Source of the DNA: Torreya grandis
Lineage: Eukaryota; Streptophyta; Pinopsida; Cupressales; Taxaceae
Direction: 5' to 3'
Length of the DNA stretch: 64,000 nt
Assembly: GCA_037957365.1 (NCBI GenBank)
Contig: JARHVA010004907.1
Location: 995,001-1,059,000 of the forward strand
A program made the position numbers and the translations under genes. Below, piece by piece: positions 1 to 13,060 of the stretch (positions are counted from its first letter, which is position 1; every line of letters starts with the position of its first letter). The notes under the pieces were generated by a model. It was not told the origin of the DNA. It saw only the letters and a list, made by a program, of their open reading frames with translations, and did no database searches.

Positions 1-479
1 ATGACCAACAAATTTATCCTATGGAGGCAATTTCTTCCTTGGGTCCTAAAAATACATAAGAGCTACAAGGTAAATTTTTATATCCTACCCATGCCCATCA
101 AAAAGTTTATCTCTACACTTTTATGCTATTTGGGATAATTTATGTTACATGAAATTTTACTAGCATGTATATTTATCACATCTACTCTATCTACTTATCC
201 AAACATTAATAACATCACCTACCTTAATGGCTCAGGTGGTACCTCCCTTGATACATCCTTTGCATATGTCTAGTTGTCCTCTAGTCACAGTCTCTCATCA
301 CATCATAAATGGTCATCTAGGGCTCTAAATATCTAAAAATATAAAATGAACAAATGATTTACATTTTCATCTATTTATATTTACCAATTCAAATTTAAAA
401 ATTCTCATATCTTTATTTTGGTAACCAATTTTATTAAACCAGAGGAAGCAACATAATCCTAGTGAAGTAAGGAATTTTT
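1..479. other. No recognisable feature
   Basis: A+T-rich sequence with no reading frame, repeat pairing or structural RNA that I could support. It may be the upstream part of R4, because weak similarity to the 45-kb copy becomes visible from about position 480. Confidence 0.5.
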
Positions 480-1263
480 TGGTAATAACAAAATTTTTTG
501 GTATATAAATTTAGTATATTTATCTTTTTTTTTAGGTCTACTTGTTGCACTTATAGATTATCACCTTACATAAGCATCACATGTAAAGTCATATCTAAAA
601 TTATTGATGTAAGGGAAGTTATTAATCATCATATTTCAAAAATATTTATTTTATGCTTATGTGTTGTTATGGATATTTCCCAAAGAACCATCTCACATTA
701 CATTGGTGTGACATGTGATACACATTAGATGGGGCATATGTATATACTAGTATTTTTAATAATTATCTTTTATTTATGATCTCACTTTTAGATCTCATTG
801 GTGCATCAATATCCCCAAGTGTATGTCTTAAGGAGTACACCAAGAAATGGGTGGGCTCAGCTTATGGAACTTATCAAGAGATGTTCACATACTATCATGC
901 CATATCTACATCACTACTAGCCTAACCTCTCTTAAGTATCTTTTTTATTTTATTTTTGTGTCTTCTTATGCTCAGTTACGAAACCTCCCTATATTTACTA
1001 CTATATCATCATTGTTGATACAATTAATTTTTTCTTATTTATCCTTGTATTATGTTGATGTTATCAATATAGTTATGATATTTTTATGTATTTTTTATTG
1101 TATCATGAATGATGGTAAAATATTTTGTTAGGTGATAATGTCATATTGTATTGATTGAGATTGATACCATCGACTTAGAATTATAATTTATTTAGAGGTT
1201 TAGATCCATATATATGGGTCATAAATATCATTCCTAAGACAAACTACACTCATTTTCTTTACA

Positions 1264-1275
1264 TGGTATCACAAG
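1264..1275 (+). other. Candidate primer-binding site (tRNA-iMet type)
   Basis: TGGTATCACAAG follows a stretch ending in TTTACA. The first eight bases match the usual plant primer-binding site TGGTATCAGAGC. This suggests that an LTR ended at about 1,263. Confidence 0.4.
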
Positions 1276-1478
1276 TAGTTGAAAGAGGAATTAGTGGATA
1301 GAGGATTATTCTTGTGGAGGTCAAGTATTTTTCAAGGTCATTAAAGCTCAATATGAGGAAGCTAAACCAAGGAGGTGCCCCTTAGTATTTAGAGTTCCCA
1401 AATAAGGACATTTAGGTATTTATCCTTACCATTTGAGGTTTTAACCTAAAACATATCTTGTAAAGTATCATTATATCC

Positions 1479-1487
1479 AAGGGGGAG
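1479..1487 (+). other. Candidate polypurine tract
   Basis: AAGGGGGAG is the typical plus-strand primer of Ty1/copia-like elements. The same tract in the same context occurs in R4 copy B near 54,660. Confidence 0.4.
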
Positions 1488-2094
1488 TTTAATGCACACA
1501 CACGTCAACCTAAGGTTAGTATCTCTATCCCTATTCTCTTTAATTTTGTTTACCTAGTAGATAGACATGATATGTTTATTTTTAGATTAGAATTTATGTT
1601 GTTATCCTTGCTGAGGTTCCCTTTATGTTAAAATTTGGAATATTATAGGGTTCTTAGGCTTATCATTACAATCATAGTTAAGGACCTTATTTAGGCTATA
1701 TTTTCCAATAAAAATCATCCATGTGTAATTTATACCTTTATTATTTTAGTTTATTTACCATATTGTATCTAGGTTACACTTATTGATTATTTTATTACAT
1801 GCATTTTCATTATTATATCCTTGATACCCATTTCTTAACCTTTTTATTTGCATCATTGATATTCTATTAGGACCTAGTTAGACCCCATATCCCAGATTTT
1901 AGGCATATTATTTAGAATCCTATACACTTGATATTGAGTGTGGACTGCCATACATTAGATCTAAATGTATTTACAACCTTTGGTTATTTCACTATATTTA
2001 CATGTACACAGGCTCTAGTTTTGTATCCTATTTATATCCTATTTTATAAAGAGGAAGAAGATGGTTACCTTGAAACTCTTAACATGCATACAAC

Positions 2095-2800
2095 TTATTG
2101 TCAAGTGTTGGAAGATAAATAATTACATTTAATTTTACTGGATCATGATTTAGAACACATACAGCTAGGTGGGATAACTATATGTGGTTTGATCCCCTTT
2201 TAGAGTATTGGAACATAAGTAATGCTTAAGCACTTAGTTGGGAGTGGATTGGGCTTCCCAAATCACATTTATAACCCATTTTACTAATTATATCTTATGT
2301 CAAAAGTGGATATTTTTTTTGAGAAAAAAGGGGGAAAAATAAAGATATGTATATAAGACTAAGGTCAAGAAATCATAAATAAATCATCTACACAAGAATA
2401 CACAATAATTTATGGTGGAATAGATTGGCATCATCAACCTAGAAAAGGTTTGAAGATAATGTACATTACCAGTTACTATAGGAGTTTAACATTTTACTAA
2501 AACATCCATATAGGTTTTGATAGTATTTTTTTCAAGTTTCATAATATTAAATAATTTCAAAATATTATGACACATGTAACAAGCAATATAAAATATAATA
2601 TCAACTAAGTGATTTCTCTTATCTCTTCTTTTGGTCATTTATATATTTAGTAAACTCAATAAATCCCTTTTGTATTTGGATTTACATAATTTATGCCCTA
2701 TCTTACAAAATCTAAATTTGAATATTTTAACTATAATTGGATCACCTAAATATAAACATAAATAAAACATTTTAGTGAACTTGATCTTTGTATTGAGAGT
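2095..2800 (+). repeat. Partial LTR of the E1 family (left copy)
   Basis: This is the 3' 0.6-0.7 kb of the same LTR seen at 7,871-9,200 and 22,805-23,920. Shared blocks include CACTTAG-TGGGAG, the AAATATAATAT-AACTAAGTG stretch, TTGGTCATTTATATA and ATTTATGCCCTATCTTA. The first half of the LTR is missing here. It is probably the 5' LTR remnant of E1. I could not find a convincing primer-binding site after it. Confidence 0.6.
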
Positions 2801-2900
2801 GGAAAAATCCTAGTTTTTTCTCCCATGGGGTTTCATCTTCTTTCCTATGGTTTTAGATTTATGATTTAAAGGTTTTATTTATATATTTGATTTCTAATTA

Positions 2901-2902
<2 letters not shown>

Positions 2903-2982
<80 letters not shown>

Positions 2983-2991
2983 TATGTTATC

Positions 2992-3081
<90 letters not shown>
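2903..3081. repeat. Two (AT)n microsatellites split by 16 bases
   Basis: About 39 AT repeats (2,903-2,980) are followed by a 16-base interruption and about 42 more (2,997-3,081). The long Tyr-Ile reading frames on both strands here are artefacts of the repeat. Confidence 0.97.
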
Positions 3082-3082
<1 letters not shown>

Positions 3083-3199
3083 CCAACAAAACTCTACATT
3101 TATATGTTTTCTCTTATCCTAAGATTTTGTCTATGGTTTTGATCCTTGTCATCTTAGGGTTTGAATATATTTTTTTAAGTGTGTGCATCCTATAAACCA

Positions 3200-4860
3200 T
3201 GATACACCTCATATTATGGATTATTTGATTGATACACATGTTTTACCTTATGATTATACTAATGAGTGGATAAATGTGGATGTATATGACCATGTATATG
3301 TGTTTAATGATAGTGATTATGTGAATGCTGATCATGCTTGAGAAAATAAAGGAAATGATTATGTTAATTATGATTATATGCATGAAGATGTAAAATATTG
3401 GTGTGCTAGTTATATCTCTTTGTAAAATTTTAGTGAAGGATAAGTACATTAAATTAATGTTATAATTTAAGATATTGATCTCCCTTCCCATTCTCTATAC
3501 CTTTTCACTGGTCATGAAGTAGAAAAATAAGAAAGTAGAAAATAAATCAAATATTGATCCTAATAATCTTCCAACTAATAAATATTATTAATAACATAAA
3601 TGGATATATTATATATATGATATTATACTTTGAAATGATGTCTCTACATGTAATGATTATTCTAGTGACATTGTTTGTGATTCTTCTCCTTCTCTTGAAA
3701 TAACATGTGATATTAATCCTTATATTGATATAAAATGTGATCTCATTCCTCTTCCCCCAAACCTCAAGGTAGTGATAACTATCATCCCAGTTATTATTTT
3801 CCAAAGGATTATATCATATACAAAGGTCTATGATATCATAATATTAAGAGGTATGGTGCATAATCCTATATAATTTTATATAAATATTGAACTTAAAGTG
3901 TCAAGTGTTGTGATAATAAAGCTAAATTGTTTCAATGTATGACCAACAATGTTCTTATTGTGTCCATTCATGAAAATACTCAATAATTGAAGGAAGTTAT
4001 TTAGAGTATTACCATTCATACACATCAGATGTTTATTATGATAGAGGTGTTAAAAAATAAAATAAAAAACTTATCTCTTAAGGTTATGCCACTTGAGGAT
4101 AATATTGCACATACAAAAAATATTAAGAATGATATTATAAATTAAATCATTGGATATCCATTAAAAAGTTGTGGGTCTCAAAAGATTTCATTTCAAACAT
4201 GGGTTAAGAAAAAAAAGAGTTTATGACTTATGAGTAAAGAATTTGGCATAAAATTAATAAGTCTACAAATTAAACTCTCCAAAACATGATTCAAGACAAG
4301 TTTATCACATTATATCTTATTAAAATTATGACAATATCCATATACTATTATGCATATAATATAGTTCATAGACATCTCATGGATAAGTGTTAGACTCTAA
4401 AAATTAAAATACAAGGTATTATTGATAAAGTTGACCTTATGTTGGATACATATAATAAAGCACCACCACACTCAAGCACACCTTATATAGTTGAGAAAAC
4501 TACTAAAATTTTTGATCCATCTTCCAAGGTTGAATTATCAAAACAAGCATTGTCTAAAAAATAATATTTGAGTAAAACATAGGTGCCTAAGAAGGAAGTT
4601 TACAACAAATATGTAATTAATAATAATATTGTTAAAAGTGTGTTTTCCAAGGATAAAATCACAACTTATACTTCACACATAAAGAATAACGAAAAAATAA
4701 ATCCAACAAATGATATAATAATGTATCCAAATAAATAAGCATAAGTGGAAACCATTTCCTTAACCAGTGCTAAAGAAATGATATATAATCCTTCTCTAGT
4801 TATGAACACAACTAAAGTGCATGATATTTATGATGAATATTATGTTTAAGAGAAAACAAA
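3200..4860 (+). pseudogene. Decayed gag of element E1 (Ty3/gypsy)
   Basis: Plus-strand translation in shifting frames gives a decayed gag-like protein. At 3,220-3,440 there is an acidic, Tyr/Asp-rich stretch (HVLPYDYTNEW, then VDVYDHVYVFND). At 4,331-4,395 a degenerate zinc-knuckle-like motif reads YAYNIVHRHLMDKC; the spacing resembles the CxFHxxHGHxTxxC motif of plant gypsy gag, but the leading Cys is now Tyr. It continues as LKIKIQGIIDKVDLML, the usual basic/amphipathic tail after that knuckle, and as VEKTTKIFDPSSKVEL. Gag binds element RNA and builds the virus-like particle; this copy cannot do so, because stops and frameshifts occur every few dozen codons. It lies between the two E1 LTR copies. 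Assignment to gypsy gag is by motif layout only. Confidence 0.5.
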
Positions 4861-5026
4861 ATAAAATAAATCAATTCAAAAAATGGTTTGTTGGTTATAC
4901 TTACCCTAATATAAATATAGAATATGATGGGAATGACACATCCAAATTAGTGGACTATTGTAGTAATAAATATCATATTATTTTAAGGGGTTAGATATCG
5001 ATATGTGAATCATCTAAAGTGTGATT

Positions 5027-5030
<4 letters not shown>

Positions 5031-5118
<88 letters not shown>
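5031..5118. repeat. (CA)44 microsatellite
   Basis: An uninterrupted CA run of 88 bases follows GTGATTAAAA, inside E1 downstream of its gag remains. Confidence 0.98.
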
Positions 5119-5123
<5 letters not shown>

Positions 5124-6810
5124 GATACAAAGGTGAGTGTTCCTATATGCTTGTAAAATGTATATCCATGATGTAATTACTTATGATCTATAATTATTAA
5201 CTCAATATAATGCATTTTATATCCATGGTTTGTCAGGGGATACATATGAAATTGATGGGATCATTGGTTAGCTCAAATATAATGTATTTTATGATTTTAT
5301 GATTTTTTATTTTTTATTATTATTTTTTTTAATGTTTTTGTGATTTATTATCTTCTCTATCTTAATTTTTTTACATACATGTGTACATATATTTTTTCGT
5401 TTATATTTAATCTATCCCTTGGATTTTATTTGGTCGAGTTTTTTCACTAGACTTTACATTTTGATTTTTTTATTTTAATACAAAAATTAATGGTAGTTAT
5501 ACTATGATGAAATAATCTTTAAAATATTTTTATCCTAGTTCAAATTCCTTGTGGCATACTACTTTCTCCCCCCTAAATATTGACTAGCTATGCTTGCACG
5601 ATCACATACATTATATGCATACCATGTTCATATACATCAATTATTTCCCATTTGGGTCATGCATATTTATATCTCAACATAATATTTTGATACATGATTT
5701 TATGACTCAAATATATTATGGGTGTATGTTACTTACCTTCACTTCTTAAAAAATGCTTTGATATTATACTTGGTGCACATCTTACATCGGTATATGTCAT
5801 GAATTATTTATATCCTTTATATTATTATATTTTTTTATTGATTTCCCATTGTACTTGATTGATTAGATATATTTTTGTTTAAAATTTAAAATTAAAAAAT
5901 AATAATAAAAAAATAAAAATTTGAAAAAAATCATATATAAAAAAATTCAAAATTAGGATGTATGCATGTCATGTTTTGTTAATAGCATGATTGACAGATG
6001 TTATTTATCATATACATGGTGAATTACATATATATTATATATGAAATTATTTTAATTATATAAATGAGTGGGATGTAGGACATACACATTACATATGATA
6101 CATAAACACACAAATACCAAATATTCCTTACACCTAGGGAATACCTTTCTAAATTAGGGTCACGCCTACACTATGGGAGTCTTGGTATGCTTTACTAGTT
6201 ATATATTTGTTTGACCATTCCATTTATCTTATTGATATACTTAAATTTTTTATACATGAATTAATATTTCATATAATATTTAGATTATTATTCCATGTGA
6301 ATATTATAATTTGCTATGTTATATCATAACTTTGATTATGTGGACTAAAATTTGTTTCTCCTAGTGTACTTCATATTATTGATTATTACATTGTGTGATG
6401 ATAGAAAAATTCCATACTATGTGTTTATATGATTATGTTGACTATTTCTTGTTATATCATTCATCACTTATGTTGAATATCCTATATTCTACATCATGGC
6501 CATGTTGTTTATGATGGGTTAGAGTTGATTTAGAGTCATGTTTTGTGTTGATTACTTGTGTGCATTGTTATCATGACATAATGTGAATATTAGTGTGGAT
6601 ACACCTATGAATATTTACTAATATTGGTAATGTGAATTCTTCCACACATTATTCTATTTTTGTGTGATTCCATTATTTATATCATGCATCTTATGTGATG
6701 ATTTTTATTGTGATAGTTATTACTTGACATGAAATTTTCATTACCATTACCCTAGATTACATGTTTCATACATATGTGAATGATTAAGTCTCTATATTAT
6801 CACTCACTCA

Positions 6811-6893
<83 letters not shown>

Positions 6894-7857
6894 TGTAAAT
6901 AAATAATAATTTTGAGATGAGTGATTCACATGCTTTATCCCTCACCTGAAAATGGGGGCATACCATAGGCTTTTATTATAAATTTTAGACTTGATAGATA
7001 TAATAAATAAATTTTGGGTCAATTTATAGGATTGAAATTGAGGTAGATTGATAAATTGAGGCATATATGATACATATGTGAGGTATTCTACTTGATTATG
7101 AAGGACAATTGAGATATACTTTGATATTTTGAAATAAATTATATGGGTCAAACTAAGTATATTATATTTATCATATTGATCACATTATTATATTGAGCAT
7201 ATTTTATCAAATTAAGCATATTGAGATACATAGTATGAACTTCTATATCACATTAAGGTAAAAGTGTATTAGATTTGGAGTATAAATGTTGTCAATGCAA
7301 ACATATTTCTATTTATATGATGAGGATATATGGTACTATGTAATCACTTTAGGTCTAAAATTTGTCTACATTTGTTGATTCAAAGTTTGAATTGATATAA
7401 AACCTATTTTTGGGTTTCACCCTTTATATACAAACATATTTCAGGGTTCTACCAAAGAGTTATGATGGTGTAATTGAGGTTATGAATCATTCAACTATAA
7501 ATTATTGATATCCAATTGGGGTTGAGTGATTTATACTTTCAATACATTTTGTTAATAATTTGCATCTCCTTAGAGCATACCCACTACATGGAAGTTTAAA
7601 AATAAATTCAAATGACAACCTAGTTTTCATATTCATAGGTGTATTCTTTCCTTGTATTTTAATTTTTAAATAGCTCAATGATCTATATTATTTCATATTT
7701 TGAATCATAAGTTGACATTGATTTTTTACATATTTATTTTAGGTTTTATATGGAGCAAGATCAAAATTTGGGGCATACCTCACAACATCAAGTGAGTTTA
7801 CACACAAGTACCAAATTTAGTCTATTATCCTTTTAATATATAATTTTCAGTACTAGA
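5119..7857 (+). other. E1 non-coding 3' portion
   Basis: This stretch lies between the E1 gag remains and its polypurine tract. It is A+T-rich, and I could not identify reverse transcriptase, RNase H or integrase in either direction, so pol is deleted or decayed beyond recognition. It contains the CA-A tract at 6,813-6,891. Confidence 0.5.
6813..6891. repeat. (CA)20 directly joined to a run of 40 A
   Basis: About 20 CA units run straight into a pure A tract (6,852-6,891). A retroposon tail is possible, but I saw no SINE or LINE body upstream and no target duplication. Confidence 0.95.
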
Positions 7858-7870
7858 ATATGGGGGGACA
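7858..7870 (+). other. Polypurine tract of E1
   Basis: TATGGGGGGACAT lies directly before TCTAGACAC, a near match to the TGTAGACAC start of many plant gypsy LTRs. This places E1 on the plus strand and marks the following sequence as its 3' LTR. Confidence 0.55.
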
Positions 7871-9200
7871 TTTCTAGACACATAAATTTGGCATTAGAAA
7901 CTCAAAAATAATATTCGTTACATATGTTTCACATACATGATTTGTTCCTATATATATTACTCTTGTCCACACTTTCCCCTATCTATTTATCTATCTATTG
8001 ACTTGGCCAATCAAATTTATATCATTCATGTTCAAGATGTCCTTAGTCTATCCCAAAATATTCCCCTATCTATTTATCTATCTATTGACTTGTCCAATTG
8101 AATTTTATATCATTCACATTAAACATGTCTTTAGTCTATGCTAGAATACTCTATAATCCTAAATAAAGTATCACCATAGTACATATCACTTTATTTTTAT
8201 TTATGAATAGTGGAAATAATAATATAATGCTGACATTTACCATAGGTGTGTGTCTTCACCAACATTGTCTAATATCCTCAATGAATAGTTTTCAAATTCA
8301 ACATTTCCATTGGGTTAGCCTAATCATGTTTCCTATGTCTATTATATAGGGGATACAAAATACTCTTATAAAAATACAAATCAATCATAATTCCATTCCC
8401 ATCTAACACAAATCTTGGCAAGTCCTCAAAATTTTTAGAAATCCACCAAAAATCATTAAGTATTATGTAAAACATTCAAATTTGAGAAATACTCAAAGGA
8501 TTAAGGCATAAAATTAAGTCTAAAAACTAAGACAAGGTAAAATATTCATATTTTTAAGTTGTATAAATCCAAAGCATTGTATTAAATTCTAGTGATTCAA
8601 TATTGAGCACACAAACACTTAGGTGGGAGAAGTAAAATAGTTTGAACCCTATTTTGAGTATTGGATTGTCCAAATCATATTTATAAATGATTTTAGAAGT
8701 ATATATTATATTAAAACAAAACTAGGGTTTCAAAGATTAGAAAAAAAAGAGGATTTGCACACAAGACTGAGGTCAAAAAATTATACAAAAATCATCTAAA
8801 TAGGTAGACTCAATGAAATGGGGAAAAATTGACTGTCACAATAAACTTAGACAATGCAAAAATATAGTGGATATTACCAATAGTTATAGGTATTTAAGAT
8901 TTAATGGAAGTATCTAATAGGTGTTGATAGTCTATTTCCTAAGCTAAGATATCAAAGATCTTTAAATAATAATTTTATAGGACTATGGCACAGGAAATGG
9001 CTAGTATAAAATATAATATAGGCTAAGTGCCTTTTTTCCTCTCTTTTCTTGGTCATTTATATACTTATTAAGTGTAATCAATCCCTTTAGCATTCAAATT
9101 TTTATAATTTATGCCCTATCTTATGATATATGAATTATAATATATATTTCACCTAAATATAAAATAAATAAAATAATAAAAACTTAAGGATCCTTTATGA
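7871..9200 (+). repeat. 3' LTR of E1
   Basis: It starts TCTAGACACATAAATTTGG, one or two changes from a canonical TGTAGACAC LTR start. From about 8,200 it matches the solo LTR at 22,805-23,920, and from about 8,600 the partial LTR at 2,095-2,800. It carries an internal 87-bp duplication. The right end is approximate. Confidence 0.6.
7976..8150. repeat. 87-bp tandem duplication inside the E1 LTR
   Basis: The block beginning CCCCTATCTATTTATC (7,976) recurs at 8,063. The copies share TCTATTGACTTG-CCAAT, ATATCATTCA and TTAGTCTAT, with scattered substitutions. Confidence 0.85.
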
Positions 9201-9816
9201 AAAGGAATGGACAATACATAAAAAAAAGCATTCTCAAGCATTCAAAAATGTACACATGCAATCAATTGAGAAATCATAGACACATACACAAAGTAATGAT
9301 GTATAAGTTGTAAAGTAAATATCCATGTAACACACAATATATAGGCATTAACAATATATGTTATAATCAATGTAAATAACTATGTATGTTAAATAGGCAG
9401 AAGTAAATACATTATCATAATATATGTTGTATACGCATGCCCTCGATACAAGGGGCACCAACATTTTGGTAATACCCCCAAGATATGGGCATGAAATTAT
9501 TTTTTTAATAATTGAAAGTCCATGATCATACAAAAATGTATATCCTACATATCAAACCACGCAAATAACATTATGAGAAGAATGTGTGTAACATGTGTAT
9601 AAAAAAACTATAGAATAGGGAAATAAGCATTATATGTATCTTTGAACTACTTGTTTCTATATTAATCATTCTTAAATAAAATAATTTTGACATTTTAAGT
9701 ATAATATGTATACTCATATTTAGGGAGAGAAGATAAATGAATAAGAATTAAGATCTAGTAGTTTAAATTTTGTTCTTCATGAAAATATGCTTAATATTTT
9801 ATATGTATCTATTTTA
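9201..9816. other. Spacer between E1 and E2; nothing recognised
   Basis: A+T-rich sequence. One minus-strand open stretch of 61 codons (9,348-9,533) has no family signature and is probably chance. Confidence 0.5.
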
Positions 9817-10914
9817 TGTAAAATTGGATTAATGTGAAACTAACCCTTTAATTAGATAGGATTAATAAAATATTAATTTGATTATAAATTGATTGAAACA
9901 AGAATAAAGAATAGTTTTGATAAGTATAATTTGTGACAAATGAGTTTGACAAGTACAATGACAAATGTAAAGGGATAAATAGAAAATTATGTTGTTTGGT
10001 ATACTTCCATGATATAATGATTAAAGGTTGTGTATAATTAATATTATACATTTTTTCTAAAATCTAAAGAGTTTTTGAGCTTAGGATAAGATCAGTAGGC
10101 TCAAACATGTATGATAATCGATCTTGAACATGTTGGCCAATTTTGTCCTTTGATAGTGGAGTCTTGAAAATTTCCAAAGAGGTGAAAATGATTTAATATT
10201 TTTAGTTTACACTTTATTAATATATTTATCATGTATGTGTATACTTGAAATATAAAAACCCTTGGTCCTTCACACAAACCAAATAGAGATCAAATGCCAA
10301 AATGGGGGAATATGGTTAGAGTAATATCCAAGCTATCCTCAGAAAAACCCACATAATTTGAGTATTTCCTACATATTTAAATGGTCTTAGGCTGATTTAG
10401 TTTCCCACCTACATTTATATATGAAATTATTATGTATAGATCTATATGCTTCTTATCATAGCTTACCCTTATCACAAACATGAAAATGTAATAGTACTTC
10501 AAAACATATATTTATAAATTTAGTATAAGCATATATGTAGCTTTTAATAATTATTAAAATGTGAGAATACTTATATATAATGCCTTCTAATAGTTCTCTG
10601 ATATGGAGATTTATTAGAATTAGAATTAAAGTTATTGGTATACACAAGGGACCAAAAGAACTTAAAGGGGACTCAAAGTAATTAATAAGGGACTCAAAAT
10701 AATTAAAAATTGGTTTATCAAGTCATAAAGGATCATAAAGTAAAAGGGGATATCTAATAAAATTATAAATTAAAATGTGGAGAATATAATAAAAGTCATA
10801 ACGTGAATAGGGACAATATAATAAAAATGCACCATTAAGTGTTTAATTATTAGCTAATACTTATATAAATAAATAAATTAAAAATAATTTTTGTGTCAAA
10901 GTTGGTTGTCTATA
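9817..10914 (-). repeat. Left (3') LTR of E2
   Basis: It is collinear with the right LTR throughout. Shared landmarks are ACTAACCCTTTAATTA, TTATGTTGTTTGGTATACTTCC, CACACAAACCAAATAGA, ACACAAACATGAAAATGTAAT, AACTTAAAGGGGACTCAAA and TATAAATAAATAAATTAAAAAT. It ends TATAGTT, like the left LTR of EG. Confidence 0.85.
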
Positions 10915-13060
10915 GTTAATCTATAATTTTAGTAAAACTATAAATTTGGATGAAATGGGGAAAAATAATGCAAACCTCATGTGAATATGTTGTTGTTTAG
11001 ATGTATCATGTGCTATGATGATCCAAAGTTATCCTGTATAATGAGATTGTATGCAATTATATTAAATTATTGTTTTAGATAAATGAAAGATATAAATATA
11101 AGTGAAATACTATAAATATCATTGAAGGAAGAACTACACCTATATGTGTGTTGTAGAGAAGTTTGAATAATGTGGAGAAACATAAGGGGCTTGTAGTGTC
11201 TACTAATTTATTAGATAGGGAAATTTATAAGTTTTCAAGTGGTTAATGTGATGGATTTAAACATTGAGGGATGTAAAAACATTAATGTTTTGATTGTAAT
11301 AAATGTTGTTTGAAGAAATTTTTATCTTATACTAAAAACTATAGAATTGAGGGTGATCAATCCCCAATGTGAATTATAATTATATAATATAAATAAAACC
11401 CATTTAAGGACATAGATAAATTTAACTCAATATAGTCTTTATAACCCAAAGAAATGAAATAGGTTGAAATCCAAATTATATTTTCACACATAATGTTGGA
11501 GTGCATAATAATATCCAAGTCATACACTATGCACCTTGATTGAATCGACCATTGTATATGGATTATGATTCAATTGTCACTTTATTCCTAAATTCATGCT
11601 TAAAAGATAATGGATGTCATCCATACCCCTACCATGTATGTAGATATAAAATAATATATAGTAAATGTCATGAAATTATAGTATGCTCTTTGATCTTAAA
11701 AATGGTATAGTGAACATGAATTTGTATCATGCCCCATTGTGATAATTGTCGAATATGTCAATGTGCCATTTGATTTAAAAATAGTATAACAAACATAAAT
11801 CTATATCATAAACCATTATGAAAATCTTAGAATTTGTAATTGTATGTAAGTGCCAATTTATAAATTATGTTTGAAACTTATGAATGAATATAAATAATTA
11901 TGGCATTTGAATTTAAAAATAATATGCTAAACATGAATATGTACCATGCCCCATTGTGCTAATTGTAAAATTTTTAATTGTATGTAAGTTCTAAATTGTA
12001 AATTTTATTTGAAACTTGTGCATGAATATATATCATGCATTATAGCATTTATACAAAATTGTACTTTATTCCTAGAATATAGGTGAATATGCATGGCATA
12101 TTCCCACATAATCTATGCCAATGATTGTATTTTAAACCATTTATATTGCTTTGAAACTTTAAAGTGTGCCAATGATTGATTTTTATACCTTTTCCATAAA
12201 ATTTTTAACTATAATGTGTAGCATTCTGAAATCTCTAATTTATGATTTATGATTCTAACTATATGTGTATGGAAAATGCCCATAGTATTGTACCAATATA
12301 TAAATGTTTGATGTCAAATTATGATATTATAATTAGTTGAATATCATTTTTTAAAGTAATTTTTGGCTTTTTCCCCATGTTTTTTCCCTTTTCGAGATGA
12401 GTGATAAGTAGTGAATCAATTGGATCAAAATAAATAATGAGTTAGATAAGTTAGATTTGTTAGAAATGTTAAAATATTACATATTATTTTTATATTAGTT
12501 GTAATAAATTATAAGTGATATAATATTAAATAGTTGCATTCAATTTTTAATTATAATTTCCAAATGCAATGGCATTTGTATTGTTAATTGCCAAATTGAC
12601 CCATTTTTAAAGTTGGAAATACTAATTAATTAGTATTATGACATGGAATAATATTTCATGCATGTCTTCATGTTATTAAAAATATGTGTTTTCTATGAAT
12701 ATAGCTCAAGATATTACTTGCCAAAATTTTGATTTGTTAATAAAATTAAGTGCATAATATGCATAGTAATTGATATTGGAAAAACATCAACTAGAAATAG
12801 ATGAAAAGGTGAAAAATAATTTTGTAATTTCATTTTCATAATTGTGTTGACAGAGATTTGAGTTCTGAGTGTTCTAAGATGTTGATTCAATGACCCACAT
12901 TATCATTGTAATTTAACTGTTTACATACTACTATTTAGATAGAGATGATAGGTGATCTAGTATGTATCTTAATCATACTATTTTTTAGTATCTATTAGTG
13001 TATTTTAATGAAATTTGGAATTTTTAATTTTCTAATTATTTTTTATATGCTAGCTTGAAG
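10915..13060. other. E2 interior, 3' side; non-coding with tandem repeats
   Basis: No reading frame is recognised. It holds the 138-bp tandem repeat at 11,683-12,040. On the minus strand it is the 3' region of E2, next to the 3' LTR. Confidence 0.5.
11683..12040. repeat. About 138-bp tandem repeat, three units
   Basis: A block of the form TTTGATTTAAAAAT-GTATA, ACATGAAT, CATGCCCCATTGTG, TGTATGTAAGT, TTTGAAACTT starts at about 11,683, 11,763 and 11,901. The last two are 138 bases apart. The first unit is shorter and lacks the second half. Confidence 0.75.

Larger units (their letters stand above)
480..2090 (+). repeat. Unclassified dispersed repeat R4, copy A
   Basis: This stretch is collinear with a second copy at 45,000-55,545. 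Matching landmarks include the GTGCATC block near 800 (45,298), the TTTTTTATTGTATCAT block near 1,095 (47,219), and the run from 1,300 to 1,490 (54,480-54,665). A tRNA-iMet-like primer site (1,264) and a purine tract (1,479) lie only about 215 bases apart, as in a miniature or heavily deleted LTR element. I could not match the sequence before the primer site to the sequence after the purine tract, so flanking LTRs are not proved. The orientation is inferred from those two motifs. The predicted proteins in this stretch have no recognisable family. Confidence 0.5.

Noticed and set aside
2887..3089. Open frames of 63-64 codons on both strands, Tyr-Ile repeats
   Set aside because: Produced by the AT microsatellite; no protein signature.
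5031..6891. Possible CRISPR-like repeats
   Set aside because: These are CA and A simple repeats without spacers.
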